Origin: a virus
DNA length: 33,058 nt
Virus record (IMG/VR): IMGVR_UViG_3300024255_001162
Coordinates: 1 to 33,058 of that record
Direction: 5' to 3' (one strand)
The translations under genes were made by a program, and so were the position numbers. The notes under the pieces were generated by a model. That model was not told the DNA's origin. It saw only the letters and a list, made by a program, of their open reading frames with translations, and did no database searches. Shown here in pieces: positions 1 through 6,374 of this stretch (position 1 is the first letter of the stretch; each line of letters starts with the position of its first letter).

Positions 1-193
1 TTGCGGCTAAGAATCCAAAGAACACACTCCATATTGTAAACAGTACTAACATAAAGTAAGTCTGTAAACTTGGATCTTTAATTACACTTAACGGATTGTA
101 TCTCACATCCATTACACGTCTCCAGCAATTTACAAGAGCCATTACAGTTCTTCTGAATAGACTTGGCTTTTTCATCATTGGTTCTATTTTCAT
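1..193 (-). CDS. Small membrane protein, 3' end outside window
   Basis: The visible 64 residues begin MKIEPMMKKPSLFRR, are basic at the N-terminus, and run into a hydrophobic segment (about residues 47-64, FMLVLFTIWSVFFGFLAA) that looks like a transmembrane helix cut by the window edge. The start at 193 is chosen because AAGGAG lies about 8 nt upstream; the neighbouring ATG at 198 hits a stop after two codons. It follows the 35-codon ORF by one base and is probably the next gene of the operon that begins at the sliding clamp. A basic, cytoplasmic N-terminus followed by a helix suggests an inner-membrane protein. I do not recognise the family, and no function can be assigned. Confidence 0.7.
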   Translation of the reverse strand, partial: MKIEPMMKKPSLFRRTVMALVNCWRRVMDVRYNPLSVIKDPSLQTYFMLVLFTIWSVFFGFLAA

Positions 194-194
194 T

Positions 195-302
195 TCATTC
201 TCCTTCTAATCTAACTCTAATATATTCTTTAATAACGTGCAAACCGTATGCTAACCAAGTTACTACGATTAGGCTAAAGAATAACAACTTTATTTCTACC
301 AC
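195..302 (-). CDS. Possible 35-aa single-helix membrane protein
   Basis: A short frame starting with GTG at 302 overlaps the end of the DUF481 gene by 7 nt and stops 1 nt before the ATG at 193. The product starts MVEIKLLFFSLIVVTWLAYG and has one hydrophobic helix (about residues 5-24) followed by a charged tail rich in K, R and E. The tight packing and the transmembrane-plus-charged-tail pattern fit a real phage microprotein. There is no good ribosome-binding site upstream of the GTG, so it would depend on translational coupling. A TTG at codon 6 is an alternative start. No family recognised. Confidence 0.45.
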   Translation of the reverse strand: MVEIKLLFFSLIVVTWLAYGLHVIKEYIRVRLEGE

Positions 303-964
303 TTAATACCTATTGTAACACCTAAAATATTATTGTCAATCGGATCTTCCGTATAGGTATTTGTTATGCCTAAAACTAAACCATTATCAAAGTTGTAATT
401 CAATGACGTCTCATTCCTAACATAGTCTTCTGCTTCGTCACCGAACTCAACCAAATACTTGTTGGTAAAGTTCACTTTGTCAGACAGTTTATAGAAAAAC
501 CATAAACTGTTTCTATAAATTATTTCATCTACTAAGTCACTAGTTAAGTAACCTATTGAAAACTCATTACTTGCTTTAAATTTTTCAGTTCTCAATAACT
601 TGTAACCATAACCAAGTGCCATACTGATTCTTTGTTCATCTGTTCTAAACTTGTCTATATCATATGTAGATGTGCTGACTACATAATGCTTAGGAGCAAA
701 GGCATAAATTAATTTATGATTGAGGTATAACTCATTAGTACTTTCAACATCACTTTGTGTTTGATACATATAGTCTACTTCTAATGCTCTTTGCCAGTTG
801 CCTTTTTCTGTTGAACTGTCATACGCAATTTTAAATGTTGCATCATCACTGTTTACAAAAGTGCCTCCAATTTTAGCACTACCACTTGCATAAAGGTTAA
901 CAGACAGTACTAATAATCCAACTGTTATTAACAAAAATAAAACTACTCTTTTGATGTTGCTCAT
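296..964 (-). CDS. DUF481-like outer-membrane beta-barrel protein
   Basis: The 222-aa product has a clear Sec signal peptide (about residues 1-28: basic SNIKRVV start, long hydrophobic core, cleavage near LYASG). After it come alternating polar/hydrophobic strands with many Tyr, Asn and Thr residues, such as ALEVDYMYQTQSDVES and EFSIGYLTSDL. It ends in a terminal aromatic residue (GIKW), as expected for a barrel inserted by the BAM complex. The pattern resembles DUF481 (YdiY-type, salt-induced outer-membrane) proteins; the family call is from memory of that pattern. It is in the same operon as the clamp and DpdA-like genes, 1 nt from the Api92-like gene, so it is probably made early. A role in altering the host surface, for example superinfection exclusion, is inference. 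Confidence 0.65.
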   Translation of the reverse strand: MSNIKRVVLFLLITVGLLVLSVNLYASGSAKIGGTFVNSDDATFKIAYDSSTEKGNWQRALEVDYMYQTQSDVESTNELYLNHKLIYAFAPKHYVVSTSTYDIDKFRTDEQRISMALGYGYKLLRTEKFKASNEFSIGYLTSDLVDEIIYRNSLWFFYKLSDKVNFTNKYLVEFGDEAEDYVRNETSLNYNFDNGLVLGITNTYTEDPIDNNILGVTIGIKW

Positions 965-965
965 A

Positions 966-1499
966 TTATTCCAAGTGTTCCTTTTCTATTGGTTCTAAAT
1001 CTTCTGCTGTTTCTAGCACAAATTCCTCTTCTTCTGCCGCCCATTCTAGCCTACTTTCTAATATACCAAATGCTTCATTTAATTCTATTCCATCTGGGTC
1101 CATTATCCAATAATCATCACTCTTATCTGAGATTGTAATACTTTCATCTAATGTGCCTGCAAAATCCATTGATGGTTCATAATACATCAAGTCTGCACTA
1201 AAGTCTGGATTGTTATCTAGGAATGTTCTAATTGCTTCTGTAGGTGGACTCCAAGCACTCTGAAAGTTACCAGTTAAATGTGCGTGGTCTGGACCATCAG
1301 GATCAAATTCAAAATATTGTACTTCTTCTTCGCTAATTTCCCACTTAGTACCCCAAGTGTTTACTGCTACATTGTAGTCCCATTCTCCAATAGGACAAAG
1401 TGTTTCTAGCATACCTACATCTGAAAAACTTTTTTGTAACTTTTTAAGTTCCTCTGCAGGACCTTCAATGTGTATGTGATTATCGCACCAATTAGGCAT
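966..1499 (-). CDS. Api92-like (DUF1281) ferredoxin-fold protein
   Basis: The 177-aa protein opens with MPNWCDNHIHIEGP, the hallmark start of the Api92/DUF1281 family (MPNWCxNxxxIxG) of phage and plasmid proteins with a ferredoxin-like fold. A second typical element is NFQSAWSPPTEAIRTF (about residues 78-93). The C-terminal third is very acidic (runs of E and D around EWAAEEEEFVLETAEDLEP). Its start overlaps the upstream 72-aa gene by 8 nt and it stops 1 nt before the DUF481 gene, so it is an operon member. The biochemical role of this family is not known to me; the family assignment rests mainly on the N-terminal signature. Confidence 0.75.
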   Translation of the reverse strand: MPNWCDNHIHIEGPAEELKKLQKSFSDVGMLETLCPIGEWDYNVAVNTWGTKWEISEEEVQYFEFDPDGPDHAHLTGNFQSAWSPPTEAIRTFLDNNPDFSADLMYYEPSMDFAGTLDESITISDKSDDYWIMDPDGIELNEAFGILESRLEWAAEEEEFVLETAEDLEPIEKEHLE

Positions 1500-1710
1500 A
1501 TTTTTCTCCTATCATATTTTCCAAATTACCTGCTTCACTTTCTGCTTGGTCAATATCTTGAAAGTTCCACTCAGCAAGTCCACAGTCGTTACAATCATAC
1601 CCTACTTCAGTTTCAGTTGGCCCACTACTTTTACAGTCGTGCCACCAAAATTGTAACTTATCATTTATTATACCAGAATTCTTGGCAGAAGTCAAGTCCT
1701 TATTTAACAA
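1492..1710 (-). CDS. Small hypothetical protein with Cys pairs
   Basis: This 72-aa product overlaps the gene before it by 11 nt and the gene after it by 8 nt, which supports real translation. It contains WWHDCKSSG (about residues 22-30) and YDCNDCGLAEW (about 38-48). The CxxC pair and the upstream H-x-C could bind zinc as a small ribbon. The rest is acidic and probably helical. I do not recognise a family and propose no function. Confidence 0.6.
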   Translation of the reverse strand: MLNKDLTSAKNSGIINDKLQFWWHDCKSSGPTETEVGYDCNDCGLAEWNFQDIDQAESEAGNLENMIGEKYA

Positions 1711-2221
1711 CTTTGTCTCCTACATATTCAGAAAAGTCTGTATATGTTTCTCTACTTCTTAAATCGTGTAAACTATGACACCAAACACCACTGTTACTTC
1801 CTTTAAAATGTTTGTCATCTAGTTTAACAGTTGCGTTATAGTTGTGTTGGTTTATATGCGGTATAGGTACACTAATCATACTAATAAACTTACTATGCTC
1901 ATTCCAACTTGTTTGTAACATTTCCTCTGCATACTTTACATTAAAATCCAATGTTACCCAATAACCGTATGCCAATAAGTCCAAAATAGTCTTATTCCAT
2001 TCTAACCAATCATCTCGTTCTTTAGGTTCAAAACAATAACCACAACCCAAGTAAACGTGATTGACGTTATACTTTTTAGCACGTTTGTCAATATCTTTTG
2101 CAGTTTGGCACCCAACAACAAATAAAGTATCAACACCCTTTAATGGAGTATTTTCAACTTCTACGCCTGTGAAGTATGTTGGGTTTTCGCCAAAGTCTTT
2201 TCTACCATCTATTGTTGCCAT
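1700..2221 (-). CDS. Conserved marine T4-like phage hypothetical protein
   Basis: The 173-aa protein begins MATIDGRKDFGENPTYFTG and contains DTLFVVGCQTAKDI (about residues 31-44), HVYLGCGYCF (about 55-64) and a conserved-looking end, NATVKLDDKHF and GVWCHSLHDL. From memory, proteins with this start and the VPIPHIN...YNATVKLDD...GVWxHSLH pattern are common hypotheticals in marine T4-like phages; that is recollection, not a search. Strand-helix alternation suggests an alpha/beta fold. ATG at 2221 has GAGG about 10 nt upstream. It overlaps the dehydrogenase gene by 13 nt and lies in the DpdA-like operon, so it might share that pathway, but nothing in the sequence shows this. Confidence 0.75.
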   Translation of the reverse strand: MATIDGRKDFGENPTYFTGVEVENTPLKGVDTLFVVGCQTAKDIDKRAKKYNVNHVYLGCGYCFEPKERDDWLEWNKTILDLLAYGYWVTLDFNVKYAEEMLQTSWNEHSKFISMISVPIPHINQHNYNATVKLDDKHFKGSNSGVWCHSLHDLRSRETYTDFSEYVGDKVVK

Positions 2222-3153
2222 TTTATATAACCTCGTGAATATGTTTTCTTTCTGTCATTTGCATCTGTAAATGCTAATTCTAATTCTGTATCTCTGTCGT
2301 ATTCTGTTGTCCAAAGTGTGTTAGTGTTAATTATTCCATCTCTAACAAGTTCAACACCTAACACCATTGCGTCTATAAAGTTTGCATCTCTAGGACTAGG
2401 AAATAATATTTTTTGATTTTCCCATAACATTTTGCTAGTATCAACACTTAATTTATCTGTTTTTTCTGCACATATTAAATGTATACCATTTGGTTTTAAC
2501 ATTGTATATTCGTTAATGTATTTAGGTTCTGAACTAATATCAAATACTGCATCAAATATAAAATTACCATTATCTAAATCTGACTGTTTAAGAAATGTAC
2601 ACTTTGTTTTATTCCAAAACTTTTTATTACTGCTACCTATTACGTAGACGTGTGGCTTACTAGGGAGTGCATACTCTAATGTTTTGTAAACTACCTGTGC
2701 TAAAAAGCCAGTACCTATAATTAAATATTTCTTTCTTTTGAAAAATGTTTTAGGTTGTCCCATAAACATTCTCAAATAATTATCTACTATATTAATACCA
2801 CAAGCAACTGGCTCTATGATATATTTAGGATCTGCTTCAGGTACTTTAACATAAGTACCATATTTTGCAATATACTCATCTGCAAAACCAGGCTCTCCTC
2901 TGGTAGCAACATAATCACCTACTTTAAAAGGTAGTTCAGGATTCGCAACTTCTGTAATAACACCTAAGCATTCGTGTCCTTGTATTTCTTTTGGTAGTGT
3001 AGTAAATGTACCATTATACATAGCAACATCACTTCTACAAACTCCTGTGTAAATACTTTTAACTTTAACATCGTCGCCTGTTAATTCTGGTAAATCGTAT
3101 GTAGTGTGATTAATATCTTGGTTACCAGTAGTATAAAATAATCTATTAGTCAT
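2209..3153 (-). CDS. Zinc-type alcohol dehydrogenase family (MDR) oxidoreductase
   Basis: The 314-aa protein belongs to the medium-chain dehydrogenase/reductase superfamily. Catalytic-zinc residues are visible: C39 in GVCRSD, H60-E61 in GHECLG and E114 in IIEPVACG. The NAD(P)-binding Rossmann turn is IIGTGFLAQ (about residues 145-153). The GroES-like N-domain shows the usual FKVGDYVA. The four-cysteine structural-zinc lobe is absent, and TRGEPGFADEYI stands in its place, as in some sugar and polyol dehydrogenases. At 314 aa it is somewhat shorter than the usual 340-380. It overlaps the Gfo/Idh gene by 8 nt, so the two oxidoreductases are probably made together. The substrate is unknown; a polyol, a sugar or a modified-base precursor are possibilities. 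Confidence 0.85.
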   Translation of the reverse strand: MTNRLFYTTGNQDINHTTYDLPELTGDDVKVKSIYTGVCRSDVAMYNGTFTTLPKEIQGHECLGVITEVANPELPFKVGDYVATRGEPGFADEYIAKYGTYVKVPEADPKYIIEPVACGINIVDNYLRMFMGQPKTFFKRKKYLIIGTGFLAQVVYKTLEYALPSKPHVYVIGSSNKKFWNKTKCTFLKQSDLDNGNFIFDAVFDISSEPKYINEYTMLKPNGIHLICAEKTDKLSVDTSKMLWENQKILFPSPRDANFIDAMVLGVELVRDGIINTNTLWTTEYDRDTELELAFTDANDRKKTYSRGYIKWQQ

Positions 3154-4048
3154 TCTCTTTATATTCCTCTAACTGTTTGTGTATCCATACATCAATTTGT
3201 TGATGCCACTCATATGGATCGTTTGGTGCTTCTTGTAGCATTGTGCCGTATGCTTCATTTGGACATAATCCAAAGGGCCATCTAAGACTAGAACCATCTG
3301 CAAAATTAAGATTAATAGATTGGTCATCTATGCCTTCTTTCCAACTTGCTTGTATAGTAATAGGTATGTTGTTTAAACTATAAATGTCTACAGCCTTGTC
3401 GCAGACGTCGTATACGCCATCTTCTTTGTATACGCCATATGCAGTACCACTTATATTTTCTAAGTTCCATTTTTGTACCTTCCAACTTGAAAAACGTTCA
3501 AACTGATTAGGCTCTTCATCAAATAAATGTAACATAAAACAGTAAAGATGTGGAAATAAATCGTGTGCAACTCCTCCCCAAGCAAACTTACTGTTTGTAC
3601 TCCAGTTACCTGGATTAGGTATTCTGTCTTTGTTTAACCAATTTATAGTAACATCTGTGACATCATACTGCCCTGAAAACTCATCTAGTATTCCATAAGT
3701 GTCTCTATACAAATTATTCTTTACTAACATTATTTTGCTGTTAGGAAATCTATCTATAGCATCTTGCCAGTCTTGGGCACTAGGCAAACCAGGCTTCTCT
3801 ACAAAAATATTTGTAACACCTGCTTCGCCTAATTGATTTAATAATTCTAAATGGGTGTAATTAGGAGTGCAAATTACTGCCAATTCAAAATCATTATTTG
3901 AAATTGCATCATCTAAGTCCTCATAATCAGGATTAGTAAGAACATTGTGCTTGTCAACAGTTACAACATCATACCCAACCTTTTTCAGTTGTGGTAAGTA
4001 TACGTTATAACCTATGCCGCCAAGTCCTACTAATACTGCTTTAGGCAT
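3146..4048 (-). CDS. Gfo/Idh/MocA-family oxidoreductase
   Basis: The 300-aa product starts with a Rossmann fold, VLVGLGGIGYNVYLPQL (G8, G10, G13), then the family's AVICTPNYTH (about residues 57-66) and the signature FVEKPG (E84-K85-P86). This identifies an NAD(P)-dependent dehydrogenase or reductase acting on a sugar or related carbonyl compound. The C-terminal substrate domain begins near residue 115 and includes GGVAHDLFPHLYCFM, placing a histidine where this family often has its catalytic one. It overlaps both neighbours by 8 nt, so it is co-translated with the DpdA-like protein and the MDR dehydrogenase. The substrate cannot be read from sequence. Confidence 0.85.
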   Translation of the reverse strand: MPKAVLVGLGGIGYNVYLPQLKKVGYDVVTVDKHNVLTNPDYEDLDDAISNNDFELAVICTPNYTHLELLNQLGEAGVTNIFVEKPGLPSAQDWQDAIDRFPNSKIMLVKNNLYRDTYGILDEFSGQYDVTDVTINWLNKDRIPNPGNWSTNSKFAWGGVAHDLFPHLYCFMLHLFDEEPNQFERFSSWKVQKWNLENISGTAYGVYKEDGVYDVCDKAVDIYSLNNIPITIQASWKEGIDDQSINLNFADGSSLRWPFGLCPNEAYGTMLQEAPNDPYEWHQQIDVWIHKQLEEYKEND

Positions 4049-5558
4049 TTTTAAACTCTGCCTCCAGGTTTGCTAACACTTCATCATTTTCATCAAATGA
4101 ATTATCATCTGCTTCTGTAACTTCTTCCTCAAATAAACTTTGGAATAATTTGTTATTGCCATCTTTATGAGGATTATTGTTTAGTGCTTCTAAGAATAAT
4201 GTTGCTTCGTCGAGTAGTCCGTGTGGATCTTCACTAGCAAAAAGTTCTTGTACAAAAGTATTAAAGTATAGAATGTTTCTAGGAACCCATTGACTAAACT
4301 CTTTACTTTTATCACTTCTTTTAACTCTTTCCCAATTTCTCCAATCTGGTTGATACTCTTGTGTTTCTATTACTGCTAATTGATTTGCTCGTTGTACTGC
4401 TCTAATGTGCATATAAACATTGTGTATCATTAAAATACCATATGTAAAACTATCCCAACTTGTTTTACCTTCTTTACCAATTTTGTTTAACATACCTGGC
4501 TTATACCAGTTTACATCTTTTACTTTTGTTCTAAGACCAACTGGACTTTCAAACGGAAACGGTAAGTCTCCAATGTTTTCATTGTTAAGTTTGTTGTCAA
4601 AACACTTGTCCATTAAGTAACTTTGCCTGTCTGCACTTAAAATAGTTTGCGAGTAAACTAAACCGTTTGCACTACTGATAAATGGACTTGCACTATCAAA
4701 ACTAATTGTAATATTAGGATTAATTTTTCTAAGTTCTCTTTGAATTATAGTAAACATTACTGCCCAATCTAACTTACTTGTACCAAGATAATGTATCCAA
4801 TCTTTACCTTCAATATTGCCATCATCTCTCATTACAATAAGACGTTTAAGACACATCTTCATATCTCTCATATGATTACCACCCATTGCCCATCCTTCAA
4901 ATGGATAGTCTTTTACTGCGTCATACCATATACTAGCATCTTCCCAATGTGTGCCTTGCAGTACATTTAAGAATTTTGTTTTGCCTTGTCTGTGTTGTAC
5001 AAAGAAATCATTGTTATGTAATGTACATTTTAAACATTCATCAAAGTCTTTGAGTCCTGTGCGTTCCCTTAGTTCAGGCTTACTTGCCCAACTAGGTACA
5101 TCAAGTGTCATACTCCAGTCTGCTGTATGCTCTAACCAGTTTAGAATTTTATGTCTTGTTTTGTCAGCATCTCCTTTGTATCCAGGATCGCCTGGTTTCT
5201 CAAAAAAGTTCTCCCAGTCAAATTTAATAACACCTTTACCAATTTGGAAACCGCCTGAGTCTCCTAGTATCATAGTGTTATCTCTATCACGGTCCTGAAT
5301 AATGTATTCTAACTTCTTGCTTTTCTCCATATCGAGATAGGCGTGTCCTGCCGAATACAATCCCATATTATATTTGAAATAACCTTTGTCTGCGTCTAAA
5401 AAGTTTAGACCTTCAAAGCCGTGTTCGAAGCCTTCTGGAATCCTGCCATCAGGGATATAGCCTTCTATGTGTTTACATCTGCCTAGTAGTTCTGTGTAGA
5501 ACCCACTAATAGCAGGCAAATAGACTGCAAAATCACCTCTATGTTTGGATAAATCCAT
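4041..5558 (-). CDS. dpdA: TGT/DpdA-like 7-deazaguanine transglycosylase
   Basis: The 505-aa protein shows the tRNA-guanine transglycosylase barrel signature in order: ILGDSGGFQ (D100, the general-base position in TGT), TLDVPSW (151-157), NVLQGTHWED (198-207), GWAMGGNHM (222-230), HYLGTSKLDW (256-265) and SFDSASPFISSANG (286-299). In the last motif D288 aligns with the nucleophile in TGT's FDCVxPTRxARxG. The region after residue 310 has only one cysteine, so the CxCxxC...H zinc site of tRNA-modifying enzymes is missing. The extended, non-TGT C-terminus and the phage context fit DpdA, which inserts 7-deazaguanines into DNA. It sits 1 nt after gp45 and overlaps two oxidoreductases. AAGGAG precedes the ATG. 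Action on RNA is not excluded. Confidence 0.72.
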   Translation of the reverse strand: MDLSKHRGDFAVYLPAISGFYTELLGRCKHIEGYIPDGRIPEGFEHGFEGLNFLDADKGYFKYNMGLYSAGHAYLDMEKSKKLEYIIQDRDRDNTMILGDSGGFQIGKGVIKFDWENFFEKPGDPGYKGDADKTRHKILNWLEHTADWSMTLDVPSWASKPELRERTGLKDFDECLKCTLHNNDFFVQHRQGKTKFLNVLQGTHWEDASIWYDAVKDYPFEGWAMGGNHMRDMKMCLKRLIVMRDDGNIEGKDWIHYLGTSKLDWAVMFTIIQRELRKINPNITISFDSASPFISSANGLVYSQTILSADRQSYLMDKCFDNKLNNENIGDLPFPFESPVGLRTKVKDVNWYKPGMLNKIGKEGKTSWDSFTYGILMIHNVYMHIRAVQRANQLAVIETQEYQPDWRNWERVKRSDKSKEFSQWVPRNILYFNTFVQELFASEDPHGLLDEATLFLEALNNNPHKDGNNKLFQSLFEEEVTEADDNSFDENDEVLANLEAEFKNA

Positions 5559-5559
5559 T

Positions 5560-6303
5560 TTAACTCCTTGCTGGTAAGATGTATGTATATGCTCCTATAC
5601 CACTATCGATATCGATTTGCATTGCTCCTGCTTCACTGAAACTTACTACACAATTACTGCTATCACTTAATCTAAGTATAGTAATAACTTTAGATAGTTC
5701 CCAACTCCAAGTGCCTTTGAGGTCACCTTCGACATTGTCGTTTACTGGGATCTTAGAACTGTCACCATTTGGTTGTCCTATAATAAAGTGTAGTAAACCA
5801 TCTTCTACTTTAGGTGTAAAACTGTTTTCATACACACCTAAAATGTTGTTAAAGAAGCCTAAATCTTTTAAGTTCTTTTGACTAGGTACGAAACTGACGT
5901 CCCAATCAACATCTCTCATTTTAACGTCTTTTAACTGCTGGTTAACTACATCTGCTAACATAAAGCGGTACTTTGCATTATGCCCTTCTGCACTTTTAAA
6001 CTCGACTTCAACTGGAATATCTTCTCCATTTCTTTCTTGTTTATTAATACTAACAGTTGCATCGTCACTATCAAAGCCTGGAAACTTTAGTAGTCCATCA
6101 ATAACTGTCATTCTACTTAATCCTATTGTTGCGTCAATAAAGTCGCTAATTGGATTATGTAACTTACCCTGTATGATGACGGTTTTATCTTGGTCCATAG
6201 CAGAAATTGTTGTTTCTGTGTCTGTTCCAGATACCTTCACCATTTCAACAAATCCTAATGCGTGGGTATGCTTTAGGATGTCTTTAAAAATATCTTTTAT
6301 CAT
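5560..6303 (-). CDS. 45: DNA polymerase sliding clamp (gp45-like)
   Basis: The 247-aa protein resembles the T4 gp45 processivity clamp (about 228 aa), which forms a ring around DNA and tethers gp43. In T4 it also activates late transcription. Supporting features are the length, the repeated clamp-type strand pattern (for example VEVEFKSAEGHNAKYRFMLA), and an ending IGAYTYILPARS that resembles the gp45 C-terminus. The gene lies directly downstream of gp43 behind its own promoter (6327-6355), with AGGAG before the ATG, and heads the operon containing the DpdA-like gene. Confidence comes from position plus fold-like pattern rather than a single catalytic motif. Confidence 0.82.
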   Translation of the reverse strand: MIKDIFKDILKHTHALGFVEMVKVSGTDTETTISAMDQDKTVIIQGKLHNPISDFIDATIGLSRMTVIDGLLKFPGFDSDDATVSINKQERNGEDIPVEVEFKSAEGHNAKYRFMLADVVNQQLKDVKMRDVDWDVSFVPSQKNLKDLGFFNNILGVYENSFTPKVEDGLLHFIIGQPNGDSSKIPVNDNVEGDLKGTWSWELSKVITILRLSDSSNCVVSFSEAGAMQIDIDSGIGAYTYILPARS

Positions 6304-6326
6304 TAGTTCACTCCTGTAATTTAGAT

Positions 6327-6355
6327 ATTATACATTTATTATTTAGAAAAGTCAA
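6327..6355 (-). promoter_or_regulatory. Sigma70-type promoter before gp45
   Basis: Reading the minus strand, TTGACT (6355-6350), a 17-nt spacer and a perfect TATAAT (6332-6327) lie 24 nt before the gp45 ATG, in the short gap after gp43. This should allow host RNA polymerase to transcribe gp45 and the DpdA-like operon independently of gp43. Confidence 0.85.
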
Positions 6356-6374
6356 TGTCTTTTCCCCCATAATT

